Part shown: one piece after another, positions 17,164 to 25,722 of the stretch
How positions within the stretch are numbered: position 1 is the first letter of the stretch
Layout: every line of letters starts with the position of its first letter
Assembly (NCBI GenBank): GCA_964507185.1
Contig: CAZDOY010000008.1
Location: forward strand, 1 to 64,000
Reading direction: 5' to 3'
Length of the DNA stretch: 64,000 bases
Source: CAVRTJ01 sp964507185
GTDB taxonomy: Bacteria; Acidobacteriota; UBA4820; DSQY01
Notes under the pieces: model-generated
Told to the model about the DNA's origin: nothing
What the model saw: only the letters and a program-made list of their open reading frames with translations
The model's database searches: none
Made by a program: the position numbers and the translations under genes

Positions 17164-17502
17164 GCTCCCCCTGAAAGGCCTTAGTGTATATCACCGGTCC
17201 GGGCGGCGGCAAGAATAGGCCCGGTCCTGAAAAGCCCAAAAGGCCGCGCCGGCCACCGCCGGGGCGCACCAGAGTTTCACCCCGCACGGCCCGGGGGTGG
17301 ACTCTTTCGAGTCACCGCTATAAGATTTGTACAGAGGGTTAATAGTTTTTCGACCTTGTCATTTCGTGCGCGTCGTGCGCGGCCTTTATTCTTAACGCCG
17401 CAACTGCTCGCCCGCGGAGGATCGAGCCCCTTCCGCCGAGGCGAGCCGTCTTTCCTGAACGTGGGGGATTGCACCCCGGACAACTTTCATGCGGAGGAAG
17501 CG
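17164..17502. other. Non-coding divergent region between oppA and the acetyltransferase
   Basis: This 339 bp carries the possible oppA promoter at its left end and the GCGGAGGAAG ribosome site of the acetyltransferase at its right end. An AT-rich patch near 17315-17350 may hold the rightward promoter, but I see no pair of good boxes. No other gene is evident. Confidence 0.4.
17185..17212 (-). promoter_or_regulatory. Possible oppA promoter
   Basis: On the minus strand TTGCCG (17207-17212), 16 bp spacer, TATACA (17185-17190), about 20 bp before the oppA ATG. Both boxes are partial matches. Confidence 0.35.
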
Positions 17503-18099
17503 ATGAAACTGACGGATTATCCTAAGGCGGTAACCCTGCGGGACGGCACCAAGGTAACCCTCAGGTACTTGAAACGCGAAGACGGCCCCGCCCTGCTCGA
17601 GTTCTTCCGCGGCCTGCCCGAAGAGGACAGACTCTTCCTCCGGGACGACGTGACAAAGCCCGAGTTCATGGAGAGCTTCATCGAGAAAATCGACTACGAC
17701 ACGATGGTGCCCATATGCGCCGAGCACAACGGCACGATCGTCGGGAACGCCACCCTCTACAGGACGCGCCACGGCTGGACCGTCCACGTCGCCCAGATTC
17801 GGGTTGTCGTGGCGCGCACGTTTCAGCGCAACGGATTGGGCACGGAACTGGCCCGGGGCCTGGCGAGAATATCCATAAACATGGGGCTGGACAAGATGAT
17901 CGCCCAGGTGGTGGACAACCAGGTCGCCGCCCAACGCGCCTTTGAAAAGCTGGGATTTCACAAGGAGGCCGTGCTCAAGAATCACGTCAAGGACATCTTC
18001 GGCAGGCGCCACGATCTCATCATCATGTCCAACGACGTGTCGCACATCTGGGAAGCCATGGAATCCATGGCGGCCAGCTACCTGCCCGCCATGGAGTAG
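17503..18099 (+). CDS. GNAT-family N-acetyltransferase
   Basis: A 198-residue protein with the GNAT fold that transfers acetyl from acetyl-CoA to an amine. The acetyl-CoA pyrophosphate loop reads QRNGLGTELARGLAR (consensus Q/RxxGxG/A), and the upstream strand QIRVVVA is typical. The substrate is not predictable. The ATG at 17503 has GGAGGAAG before it and the protein then aligns from its first residues with the decayed relative on the opposite strand (18140-18441). Likely monocistronic. Confidence 0.85.
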   Translation: MKLTDYPKAVTLRDGTKVTLRYLKREDGPALLEFFRGLPEEDRLFLRDDVTKPEFMESFIEKIDYDTMVPICAEHNGTIVGNATLYRTRHGWTVHVAQIRVVVARTFQRNGLGTELARGLARISINMGLDKMIAQVVDNQVAAQRAFEKLGFHKEAVLKNHVKDIFGRRHDLIIMSNDVSHIWEAMESMAASYLPAME

Positions 18100-18139
18100 C
18101 CGACCGGATGCCCTCCCCCTGTCGGAGGCGGTGGGGCAG

Positions 18140-18441
18140 AGGAAACGGGCCGCGAGGAAAAGGAGCTCACGAGTCACGAGCATTCCGTGGCCCTTGCGCT
18201 GGCAGGAATGGGCGACGATCAGCCGGATTTCCCCCGCGCTGTTTTTCCGGCCTTGTCCCGCAAGCTCCAGGGCCCCGTCCGCGACGATCTCCTCGCCCGC
18301 CAGCGCCACGTCCCTCCGCAGATACTTCACATCCTCCTGCGGCAGGATCGCGAAGAAGGCGCAGGACCGCTCAGTGTCCCTTGCCTCCATGGGCCGGATC
18401 AGCGCTTCCGCGCCATCTCTCAGCTTGACCCTCTTTTCCAA
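18140..18441 (-). pseudogene. Remnant of a second GNAT acetyltransferase
   Basis: About 102 codons on the minus strand encode the N-terminal part of a protein homologous to the adjacent GNAT gene. VKLRDGAEALIRPMEARD matches its TLRDGTKVTLRYLKRED, and EIRLIVAHSCQRKGHG matches QIRVVVARTFQRNGLG. It lacks about 22 residues between those blocks and all of the C-terminal half. Past about 18140 the frame runs antisense through the intact gene and has no GNAT character. I read this as a truncated, probably non-functional copy pointing towards the intact one. Confidence 0.6.
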
Positions 18442-18722
18442 GGACAGTCCTCGTCTCGGCTCCGGCGCCCTGCTTCTCCTCGGTGGGCTCCACCTCTAAG
18501 CGCCAAAGGTCTTTTGGCTTGGGCGGCTGCCGTTCGAAGCCAGGTTCTTCGTACGGCATGCCCTGTGCCAAGGCGAGGAGAATAATGAACGGGGGACTCG
18601 TGGTCGCCCTGCCTGACGAAATCCGGCCGGTAGGCCACGGCGTGCGGAACCCTGGTTCCCTAAGTAAATTTCCAGCGCTCCGGGGCGCACGCAGAAAGCG
18701 CGCAATTACCGCTCCCGTCTCA
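18442..18722. other. Gap upstream of sucC without a convincing gene
   Basis: The stretch between the GNAT remnant and the sucC promoter. A short minus-strand frame starting at 18559 has protein-like composition (MPYEEPGFERQPPKPK) but no ribosome site and runs over the remnant in another frame. It may be further debris. Nothing else is supported. Confidence 0.3.
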
Positions 18723-18751
18723 TTGACACAACCCCGTGATTGTGAAATACT
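18723..18751 (+). promoter_or_regulatory. Promoter of the sucCD-korDABC cluster
   Basis: Perfect TTGACA (18723-18728), 17 bp spacer, AATACT (18746-18751, four of six matches), about 65 bp before the sucC start. It is the best rightward promoter in the gap. Confidence 0.55.
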
Positions 18752-18815
18752 TTTGACCTTTTTACAGGGGGTTTCCACTAACACTTCCAACTGGCTGTTT
18801 TTCAGGAGACTTACA

Positions 18816-19994
18816 GTGAAAGTTCACGAATATCAGGCCAAGGAAATACTTACTCGCTACGGCGTAGCCGTGCCGCGGGGGAAGGTCGCCTTCTCGGCGG
18901 AGCAGGCCTACGCGATCGCCAAGGAGCTCGGCGGCACGGTGGTCGTCAAGGCCCAGATCCACGCCGGAGGCCGGGGCAAGGGCACCTTCACCGACGGCTT
19001 CAAGGGCGGCGTGAAGCTCGCCCCGACGGCGGACGAGGCCGCCGAGTTCGCAAAGAAGATGCTCGGCAACACCCTCGTGACCCACCAGACCGGCCCAGAG
19101 GGCAAGGAAGTCCAGAAGGTCTACGTCACAGAAGCAAGCAGCATCGCCAAGGAATACTACCTGGGGATCGTACTCGACCGGGCGAAACAGAGCAACGTGA
19201 TCATGTTTTCCACCGAGGGCGGCGTGGAGATCGAGAAGGTCGCCGCAGAGACACCCGAAAAGATCCTGAAGGTGTGGGTCGACCCCCTGCTGGGCATCCA
19301 GCCTTTCCACGCCAGGCAGGTCGCCTTCGGGCTCGGCTTCAAGGGCCAGGCTTTCAAGGAGTGCGTCAAGCTGGTCATGGCGCTGTACAAGGCCCACGAG
19401 GAAACGGACGCCACCCTCACGGAAATCAACCCCCTCATCCTCTCGGACGACGGCCACGTCCTGGCGCTCGACGCCAAGATGAACTTCGACGACAGCGCCA
19501 TGCACAGGCATCCCGACGTCCTTGAGATGCGGGACCTTTCCGAGGAAGACCCCCTGGAGACCGAGGCCAGCAAGTTCGACCTCAACTACATCCGCCTCGA
19601 CGGCAACATCGGTTGCATGGTAAACGGCGCCGGGCTTGCGATGGCCACCATGGACGTCATCAAACTCGAAGGCGGCGAGCCCGCCAACTTCCTGGACGTG
19701 GGCGGCGGCGCCACCACCGAGCGCGTGAAGCACGCCTTCGAGATCCTCCTTTCGGATAAGCACGTCAAGGCGGTTCTCATCAACATCTTCGGCGGCATCG
19801 TGCGCTGCGACGTAATCGCCGAGGGCGTCATCGCCGCCGCAAAGGAAATCGGCGTGAGCCTGCCCGTCGTGGTCCGCCTGCAGGGGACCAACGTGGACAA
19901 AGGAAAGGCCATGCTCAGAGACTCCGGCTTGGAGTTCTCCGTGGCCAGCAACCTGAAGGAAGCGGCTCAGATGGCCGTGGCCTCCGTAAAGTGA
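18816..19994 (+). CDS. sucC: Succinyl-CoA synthetase, beta subunit
   Basis: A 392-residue ATP-grasp subunit that, with SucD, interconverts succinyl-CoA and succinate with nucleotide triphosphate formation. It starts KVHEYQAKEILTRYGV, the standard SucC N-terminus. The ATP-grasp elements (VVKAQIHAGGRGK) and the C-terminal GGIVRCDVIAEGVIAA region are intact. Length is usual (about 388). The GTG at 18816 is the start: it has CAGGAG seven bases upstream and gives the family N-terminus, whereas upstream codons do not. It leads a co-directional cluster with the oxidoreductase that makes its substrate. Confidence 0.97.
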   Translation: MKVHEYQAKEILTRYGVAVPRGKVAFSAEQAYAIAKELGGTVVVKAQIHAGGRGKGTFTDGFKGGVKLAPTADEAAEFAKKMLGNTLVTHQTGPEGKEVQKVYVTEASSIAKEYYLGIVLDRAKQSNVIMFSTEGGVEIEKVAAETPEKILKVWVDPLLGIQPFHARQVAFGLGFKGQAFKECVKLVMALYKAHEETDATLTEINPLILSDDGHVLALDAKMNFDDSAMHRHPDVLEMRDLSEEDPLETEASKFDLNYIRLDGNIGCMVNGAGLAMATMDVIKLEGGEPANFLDVGGGATTERVKHAFEILLSDKHVKAVLINIFGGIVRCDVIAEGVIAAAKEIGVSLPVVVRLQGTNVDKGKAMLRDSGLEFSVASNLKEAAQMAVASVK

Positions 19995-20001
19995 GGACGT
20001 C

Positions 20002-20877
20002 ATGAGCATACTCGTTAATAAAGAGACGCGCGTTGTGGTCCAGGGAATCACGGGCAAGGAAGGCTCCTTCCACGCCCGCCAGTGCCTGGAATACGGAACC
20101 AAGATCGCGGCCGGCGTCACGCCCGGAAAGGGCGGAACGTCATGGGACGACAAGGTCCCCGTTTACGATACGGTCGCGGAGGCGGTCAAACAGCAGGGCG
20201 TCGACGCCGCCCTCATTTTCGTCCCGCCGCCCTTCGCGGCGGACGCGATCCTGGAGGCGACCGCGGCCGGCGTCGGCACGGTGGTCTGCATCACCGAGGG
20301 CATCCCCGCCAAGGACGAGGCCCGCGTGAAAGCTGCCCTGTGCGGGACGAAGACCCGCCTCATCGGGCCGAACTGCCCCGGCATCATCACGCCGGGAGAG
20401 TGCAAGATGGGCATCATGCCCGGCTACATCCACAAGCCCGGGCGCGTGGGCGTCATCTCCCGCTCCGGCACCCTCACCTACGAGGCCGTGTGGCAGTTGA
20501 CCGAGTCCGGCCTCGGCGAAACCACATGCATCGGAATCGGCGGCGATCCCGTCCCGGGAACGACCCACGTGGACGCGCTCGAACTTTTCAACGCCGACCC
20601 GGCCACCGAAGGCGTGGTCCTCATCGGCGAGATCGGCGGTACGTCAGAGGAGGAGGCCGCGGCCTACATCAAGAACACGATGACGAAACCGGTGGTGGCC
20701 TTCATCGCCGGCCAGACGGCGCCTCCGGGACGCCGCATGGGCCATGCCGGCGCCATCATCGCCGGCGGCAAGGGCACGGCCGCCGAGAAGATGGCCGCCC
20801 TGACCGAGGCCGGAGCAACCGTGGTCAAATCGCCCACCGAGATCGGCGACGCCATGCAGAAGGCCCTGAAAGCTTGA
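20002..20877 (+). CDS. sucD: Succinyl-CoA synthetase, alpha subunit
   Basis: A 291-residue CoA-binding subunit. The Rossmann CoA site reads VVQGITGKEGSFHARQC. The phosphohistidine region is present as GHAGAIIAGGKGTAAEK, where the His is phosphorylated during turnover. Length and sequence are typical. It begins 7 bp after sucC and is surely co-transcribed. A hairpin in the gap after it may reduce read-through into korD. Confidence 0.97.
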   Translation: MSILVNKETRVVVQGITGKEGSFHARQCLEYGTKIAAGVTPGKGGTSWDDKVPVYDTVAEAVKQQGVDAALIFVPPPFAADAILEATAAGVGTVVCITEGIPAKDEARVKAALCGTKTRLIGPNCPGIITPGECKMGIMPGYIHKPGRVGVISRSGTLTYEAVWQLTESGLGETTCIGIGGDPVPGTTHVDALELFNADPATEGVVLIGEIGGTSEEEAAAYIKNTMTKPVVAFIAGQTAPPGRRMGHAGAIIAGGKGTAAEKMAALTEAGATVVKSPTEIGDAMQKALKA

Positions 20878-20912
20878 AAAAGCAAAGACGGGAGTTATAT
20901 ATAGGAACCTTG

Positions 20913-20938
20913 GGGTGGGTAGCTGCGGTTACCCACCC
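20913..20938 (+). terminator. Hairpin between sucD and korD
   Basis: Nine-base stem GGGTGGGTA / TACCCACCC with an eight-base loop, followed by TGTTTA rather than a full T-run. It could be a weak terminator, an attenuator or an mRNA-processing site separating sucCD from korDABC. Confidence 0.45.
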
Positions 20939-21004
20939 TGTTTACGTTCCAAACGGCTCCAGGGCCCTGCCGGACGCATGCGGCCCACAGTGAGGAGATA
21001 GACC

Positions 21005-21316
21005 ATGCCAACCACTCTCGAACGCCACAGCGGCACCCTGGAGGAGGGGGCCGACGTCGGCTCGCCGCGCCTCAAGGATGTCCAAAAGGACAAAATTGCC
21101 GTATCCGGCCACGGCCGAAAGGTCAAGAAGGACCTCCAGATTACAGTCATCCCCGGCCACTGCAAAGGAAGCCTCTGCAATATCTGCGTCGAGCTTTGCC
21201 CCGAAAAGGTTCTGGGCATGGGCTTTCGCCACGCCGAGGTGGTGGACGCCGACGCCTGTACCAAGTGCATGCTCTGCGAGATCCGGTGTCCCGATTTCGC
21301 CATATTTGTTGACTGA
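21005..21316 (+). CDS. korD: 2-oxoacid:ferredoxin oxidoreductase, ferredoxin-like delta subunit
   Basis: A 103-residue protein with two 4Fe-4S binding motifs in the C-terminal 60 residues: CKGSLCNICVELCP and CTKCMLCEIRCP. Such a subunit passes electrons from the catalytic KorAB to ferredoxin. The first 40 residues are a low-complexity, charged extension not seen in the shortest family members. A GAGGAGA site precedes the ATG. It is the first gene of korD-korA-korB-korC. Confidence 0.9.
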   Translation: MPTTLERHSGTLEEGADVGSPRLKDVQKDKIAVSGHGRKVKKDLQITVIPGHCKGSLCNICVELCPEKVLGMGFRHAEVVDADACTKCMLCEIRCPDFAIFVD

Positions 21317-21327
21317 GGATTAAAACC

Positions 21328-22464
21328 ATGACAACCCCTAACATCAAGTTCCTTGCAGGAAACGAAGCCTGCGTAGAGGGCGCGCTTGCAGTCGGCTGCC
21401 GTTTCTTCGCCGGTTACCCCATCTCTCCCTCTTCCGAAATCGCCGAGAAGATGTCCGGGCGACTTCCGAAGCTGGGCGGCAAGTTCATTCAGATGGAGGA
21501 CGAACTGGCCTCCATCGGCGCGATCATCGGCGCCAGCCTGGCGGGGAAGAAGGCCATGACCGCCACGTCCGGACCGGGATTCTCCCTCATGCAGGAGAAC
21601 ATCGGTTTCGCCATGATGGCCGAAGTGCCCTGCGTGGTGGTCAACGTCATGCGCGGCGGACCATCCACGGGCAACCCGACGGGCCCCTCCCAGTCGGACG
21701 TGCTCCAGACGCGCTGGGGGACGCACGGCGACCATCCGGCCGTGGTGTTGTCGCCCGCGACGATCAGGGAGGTCTTCGACACGACAGTGCACGCCTTCAA
21801 CTTCGCGGAAAAGATGCGCACGTGCGTGGTTCTGGCCATCGACGAGGTCGTCGCACACATGCGCGAGAAGCTGGTGATCCCACCGGCCTCCGAGATCAAA
21901 ATCGAGAACAGGCACAAGCCTTCCTTCAAACCCGGCGACACCTACTATCCTTACGAGACAACCGAGAATCTCATCCCGCCCATGATGAATTACGGCGAGG
22001 GCGCCCGTTTCCACGTCACGGGCCTCAACCACGACAAGACCGGTTTCCCGACGGGCAATCCTGAGCTCCTGGAGTCGGGGAACCGTCGCCTGCTGGACAA
22101 GATCGACAAGCACATCGACGAGCTGACCCTCGCCGAGAACCACCGGACCGACGACGCGGAAGTGCTGATCGTGGCCTACGGATCGACGTCACGCTCCGCC
22201 AAGAGGGCCGTCGAAGAAGCGCGGGAAAAAGGCGTCAAGGCCGGACTCTTCAGGCCGATCACGCTCTTCCCTCTGCCCGAGAAGCAGATCCTGGCGGCGG
22301 CGGCGCACGCCAGGAAGGTCATCGTGCCGGAAATGAACCTCGGCCAATACAAGCTCGAAGTGGAACGGGTGCTCGGGAAGGCCATTCCCGTCGAAGGCCT
22401 GAACAGGGTCAACGGCGAGCCCATCCAGCCTTCTCTCATCCTCTCCGCCATAATGGGAGACTGA
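21328..22464 (+). CDS. korA: 2-oxoglutarate:ferredoxin oxidoreductase, alpha subunit
   Basis: A 378-residue subunit of the four-gene 2-oxoacid:acceptor oxidoreductase family. The opening FLAGNEACVEGALAVGCRFFAGYPISPSSEI, the MEDELASIGAIIGASLAG core and the TSGPGFSLMQE loop are hallmarks of the pyrimidine-domain subunit that closes the thiamine pyrophosphate site with KorB. Next to sucCD the natural substrate is 2-oxoglutarate, converted reversibly to succinyl-CoA; a branched-chain 2-oxoacid is the main alternative. The start lies 11 bp after korD. Confidence 0.92.
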   Translation: MTTPNIKFLAGNEACVEGALAVGCRFFAGYPISPSSEIAEKMSGRLPKLGGKFIQMEDELASIGAIIGASLAGKKAMTATSGPGFSLMQENIGFAMMAEVPCVVVNVMRGGPSTGNPTGPSQSDVLQTRWGTHGDHPAVVLSPATIREVFDTTVHAFNFAEKMRTCVVLAIDEVVAHMREKLVIPPASEIKIENRHKPSFKPGDTYYPYETTENLIPPMMNYGEGARFHVTGLNHDKTGFPTGNPELLESGNRRLLDKIDKHIDELTLAENHRTDDAEVLIVAYGSTSRSAKRAVEEAREKGVKAGLFRPITLFPLPEKQILAAAAHARKVIVPEMNLGQYKLEVERVLGKAIPVEGLNRVNGEPIQPSLILSAIMGD

Positions 22465-22467
22465 GCC

Positions 22468-23307
22468 ATGTCCATGGATTATTTCGAATACCTGCGCAAG
22501 GACAAGATGCCGCACATCTGGTGCCCCGGCTGCGGCCACGGCACCATCATGAAGTCCATCCTGCGCGCCATCGATAAGCTCCAGTGGAACAAGGACGACG
22601 TGGTCGTCGTGAGCGGCATCGGCTGCTCCAGCCGCACGCCGGGTTACCTGGACTTCAACACGCTCCACACAACCCACGGGCGCGCGCTCCCCTTCGCCAC
22701 GGGCGTCAAGGTCGCCAACCCGAAGCTCCACGTGATCGTCGTGTCCGGCGACGGCGACGCCATGGCCATCGGCGGGAACCATTTCATCCACGCCTGCAGG
22801 CGCAACATCGAGATCAGCCTGATCGTCTTCAACAACAACATCTACGGCATGACGGGCGGACAGGCGTCGCCCACGACCTTCACGGGCTCCCGCGGAACGA
22901 CTGCGCCTTACGGCGCGATCGAACAACCTTTCGACGTGTGCGGGCTCGCCCAGGGCGCCGGCGCCACCTTCGTGGGACGTGCTCTCGACATGGACGCCGT
23001 GGCCATGGACCGCGTCATCCTCGCTTCCCTCAAGAACAAAGGATTCTCCGTCGTGGACGCCTGGTCCCAGTGCACGACGTACTTCGGACGTCAGAACAAG
23101 TGGGGGGACGCCACGGACATGATGCAGCGCTACAAGGGCATGACCTACAACGTGCGGCTTTCCGATAAACTCTCCGAGGAGGAGAAAGAGGGCAAGTATC
23201 CCGTGGGTGTTCTCTACCAGGCTACGCGCCCCGAGTTCTGCGAGGAGTACGACAAGCTGATCGAGCGCGTTCGCCCGCAGGAGACCAAGGCCGCGGCCAA
23301 CGTGTGA
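22468..23307 (+). CDS. korB: 2-oxoglutarate:ferredoxin oxidoreductase, beta subunit
   Basis: A 279-residue thiamine-pyrophosphate-binding subunit. The TPP motif reads GDGDAMAIGGNHFIHACRRN followed by NNIYGMTGGQ. WCPGCGHG near the N-terminus supplies Cys ligands for the 4Fe-4S cluster. With korA, korC and korD it oxidises a 2-oxoacid and reduces ferredoxin, or runs in reverse for CO2 fixation. It follows korA by 3 bp. A 120 bp gap with no evident feature separates it from korC. Confidence 0.93.
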   Translation: MSMDYFEYLRKDKMPHIWCPGCGHGTIMKSILRAIDKLQWNKDDVVVVSGIGCSSRTPGYLDFNTLHTTHGRALPFATGVKVANPKLHVIVVSGDGDAMAIGGNHFIHACRRNIEISLIVFNNNIYGMTGGQASPTTFTGSRGTTAPYGAIEQPFDVCGLAQGAGATFVGRALDMDAVAMDRVILASLKNKGFSVVDAWSQCTTYFGRQNKWGDATDMMQRYKGMTYNVRLSDKLSEEEKEGKYPVGVLYQATRPEFCEEYDKLIERVRPQETKAAANV

Positions 23308-23427
23308 GCAACCCGGCCATCCCGCTCAAGCGGGACCGTGCGGAAAGCGCGTGGACGCCTCGGACTTGCCTGTCCAGGCGGCACGCATGCCGACGCAGGG
23401 TTAGGAGCTGACTAAGGAGTGGTACTC

Positions 23428-23988
23428 ATGGGCAAGCGATATGAAATAAGATTGGCGGGATCCGGCGGACAGGGTCTCGTGCTCGGCGGCGTCATACTTG
23501 CGGAAGCCGCAATCTTCGAGGGGAAGAACGCCGTGCAGAGCCAGTCGTACGGGCCCGAATCCCGCGGCGGCGCGAGCAAGAGCGAGATCATTCTGTCGGA
23601 CGAAGAGATCGACTACCCCAAGGCGACCAAGATCGATCTCATGCTTCTGATGACCGAAGCAGCGGCCGCGAAGTATCTCAAGGACGTGCCGAAATCGGCG
23701 CTCGTGATCGCCGACAGCGACCTCGTGCCCACGGAAATGCCCGAAGGCCTGCGTTTCGTGAAGGCCCCCATTACCCGCATCGCCCGCGAGGAGGTGGGAA
23801 GGGAGTTCGTGGCCAACATCGTCGCCCTGGGCCTGATATGCGAGCTCACCCCGGTGGTTTCCCCGGAGGCCCTCGAAAAGGCCGTCATGGGCAGGGTCCC
23901 GAAGGGCACCGAGGAACTGAACAAGAAGGCCCTGCGGCTGGGGCGCGAAGCGGCGCACGAATACGGCGCCGCGCTCCTGGGAAAGTGA
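23428..23988 (+). CDS. korC: 2-oxoglutarate:ferredoxin oxidoreductase, gamma subunit
   Basis: A 186-residue subunit. It opens with RLAGSGGQGLVLGGVILAEA and continues QSYGPESRGGASKSEI, both diagnostic of the gamma (CoA-transferring) domain of this enzyme family. It completes a full four-subunit complex. The ATG at 23428 is chosen because AAGGAG lies 8-9 bases upstream; a GTG nearer that site overlaps it. Confidence 0.93.
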   Translation: MGKRYEIRLAGSGGQGLVLGGVILAEAAIFEGKNAVQSQSYGPESRGGASKSEIILSDEEIDYPKATKIDLMLLMTEAAAAKYLKDVPKSALVIADSDLVPTEMPEGLRFVKAPITRIAREEVGREFVANIVALGLICELTPVVSPEALEKAVMGRVPKGTEELNKKALRLGREAAHEYGAALLGK

Positions 23989-24001
23989 GGATCGACGCGC
24001 C

Positions 24002-24517
24002 ATGATCGAAAGGACGTTGACCATATTCAAGCCCGACGCCGTGGAAAAGAAGGCGTACGGCCACATGCTCCAGCACCTTCTCGACGAGGGTTTCGTCGTG
24101 AGAGGCCTGCGGGTGCTGCACCTGACGGTTGAGCAGGCACGAGCTTTCTACGCGGTTCACAGGGAGAGGCCCTTCTTCGCAGAGCTTGTCGCATTCATGA
24201 CCTCCGGGCCCGTCGTTGCCGCGTGTCTGGAACGAGATAACGCGGTGCTCCGTCTGCGCGAAGTCATGGGGCCCACGGATTCGACCAAGGCCCCTGCGGA
24301 CACCGTCCGCGGCCGGTTCGGTACGGACATTCAGCGAAACGCGATCCACGGTTCCGACAGCCCGGAGAACGCGCAGAGGGAAGTGGGTTTCTTCTTCCCC
24401 GAACTCGATCTCGTGGCGGTCTCGTCCGGGGATTGCAAGACCGCATCGGAGCACGAGGGCGGAGCGACGCCCCCCACCTCCGACCTGCAACGTCCTCCGA
24501 GAATTCGGGAGAGGTAG
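24002..24517 (+). CDS. ndk: Nucleoside diphosphate kinase
   Basis: A 171-residue enzyme that equilibrates nucleoside di- and triphosphates through a phosphohistidine. It begins ERTLTIFKPDAVEK; the active-site His lies in RNAIHGSDS near residue 117. The usual length is about 140; this protein has about 30 extra residues (GDCKTASEHEGGATPP onward) that look unstructured. It follows korC by 13 bp, a position that makes sense next to succinyl-CoA synthetase, which forms ATP or GTP. The downstream peptide-modification genes start 50 bp later. Confidence 0.93.
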   Translation: MIERTLTIFKPDAVEKKAYGHMLQHLLDEGFVVRGLRVLHLTVEQARAFYAVHRERPFFAELVAFMTSGPVVAACLERDNAVLRLREVMGPTDSTKAPADTVRGRFGTDIQRNAIHGSDSPENAQREVGFFFPELDLVAVSSGDCKTASEHEGGATPPTSDLQRPPRIRER

Positions 24518-24567
24518 CCGCTCGCGTCCTGAGATACGGCTTCGAGCCCTGAGGCACAGGAGACCGA

Positions 24568-25455
24568 TTGCCCGTGGACTACCGTCCCGCGCTCGACCAC
24601 TTTACGGAAGATCTTTCAACGCCGGGCGGCCTGAACCTCGTTGTCGAGGTCGGTCGTCTGGCCGTTTGTTTTGCGGGACTCGACGAGAACATTTACACCG
24701 CAGCCCTCCAGCAATACGGGCCTTTCCTGTCCGACGCCACGCCTCTGCATACGGTGCGCATTGCTCGCGGCGCCCCTTGTTACCTACTACCCGCCGAGGA
24801 CCTGTTTATGCGCCTCGAGGACACCCGCCTGGGAGGTGGGAGGCGACTACTCTCGCACGATTTCGCCGCCTTCCGGTTAGGTCAAAGGGGGCTAGTGAGG
24901 GTTTCCCATTCCGGGGACATTGAAACCACCTTGCGGGCGATGGAGAATTACCTCAGGTGGATCATCGCCGACCTGGCCCTCGACCACGAGGGCTTCGTCC
25001 TTCACGCCGCCGGGATCGTGCGCGGGGACGGGGCCTTTCTCTTTTTCGGCCCCTCCGGCGCAGGCAAATCAACGGTGGCCGGCCTGAGTCCCGGCTGCCC
25101 CATTCTCTCGGACGATCTCGTACTCCTGAGGCGGGAGTCGGGACGCTGGCTAGCGGCCACGACGCCCTTCGCCGGCACCTTTCCGCAAGCGGAGAAAACG
25201 AGCGGTAGTTACCCTCTGGCGGGACTTTTCCGCCTGAAGCAGGCCCAGCGGCACGAGGTCGAAACCATGACGCCTGCCGTGGCCCTGGCGCAGGTGCTCG
25301 CCTGCTGTCCCTTCGTCGCCGATCCGGCGGCCCGGGCAGACAGACTGGCGCCACTCGTCCAGGCCTGTTGTCGCTCCATTCCACCGAAGACGTTATACTT
25401 CCGCAAGGCGGCCTCCTTCTGGGAGGCCGTAGACCGGGAGGACCGCAATGGATAA
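24568..25455 (+). CDS. HPr-kinase-like (HprK/SerK family) protein of a peptide-modification locus
   Basis: A 295-residue protein. Its C-terminal half matches the HPr Ser-kinase/phosphorylase-like domain: LHAAG (145-149), Walker A GPSGAGKS (161-168) and SDDLVLL (181-187). The first 135 residues are divergent. It is not a normal HprK: no HPr or PTS gene is near. Instead it overlaps a PqqD gene by 8 bp, an arrangement known from RiPP clusters; in the lasso peptide paeninodin such a homologue phosphorylates the precursor's C-terminal Ser. The precursor here also ends in Ser, so peptide phosphorylation is a reasonable inference. The TTG at 24568 has AGGAG five bases upstream; a GTG at 24574 is the alternative. 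Confidence 0.8.
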   Translation: MPVDYRPALDHFTEDLSTPGGLNLVVEVGRLAVCFAGLDENIYTAALQQYGPFLSDATPLHTVRIARGAPCYLLPAEDLFMRLEDTRLGGGRRLLSHDFAAFRLGQRGLVRVSHSGDIETTLRAMENYLRWIIADLALDHEGFVLHAAGIVRGDGAFLFFGPSGAGKSTVAGLSPGCPILSDDLVLLRRESGRWLAATTPFAGTFPQAEKTSGSYPLAGLFRLKQAQRHEVETMTPAVALAQVLACCPFVADPAARADRLAPLVQACCRSIPPKTLYFRKAASFWEAVDREDRNG

Positions 25456-25720
25456 GGGCCCTAAGCTCAAGAGGAGCCTAGACGTGTCCTGGCGTACGAT
25501 CGAAGGTCAGGCTGTCTTGATTTTTAACAGGGAAGGCGAGGTCCAGGTTCTGAACGAACTCGGTACTTTTGTCTGGGAGCACGCGGAAGAAGCACTCGAA
25601 GACATCGCGGGAAATATTGCGGAGACCTACGAGGTTACCTTTGATGAAGCGCTTGCCGATACCCGCCGGTTCATCGAGGAACTCGCGGCATCGGGGGCCC
25701 TGGTGGAGTGCAAGGACTGA
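25448..25720 (+). CDS. PqqD-family RiPP recognition element protein
   Basis: A 90-residue protein of the PqqD family: GQAVLIFNREGEVQVLNELGTFVW (central hairpin), then the DIAGNIAETYEV helix and an FIEELAASGALV C-terminal helix. PqqD-like domains bind leader peptides and present them to modifying enzymes. It overlaps the kinase-like gene by 8 bp and ends 2 bp before the radical SAM gene, so the three are translated together. The presumed leader has a YxxP motif, the type bound by such domains in lasso-peptide systems. Confidence 0.9.
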   Translation: MDKGPKLKRSLDVSWRTIEGQAVLIFNREGEVQVLNELGTFVWEHAEEALEDIAGNIAETYEVTFDEALADTRRFIEELAASGALVECKD

Positions 25721-25722
25721 GC

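Noticed and set aside
17392..18140. The C-terminal two thirds of the long minus-strand frame 17392-18441
   Set aside because: Only the first 100 or so codons (18140-18441) resemble an acetyltransferase; the rest is antisense to the intact GNAT gene and has no homology of its own.
18371..18559. Short minus-strand frame beginning MPYEEPGFERQ
   Set aside because: Protein-like composition but no ribosome site, overlaps the GNAT remnant in another frame, and no recognisable family.
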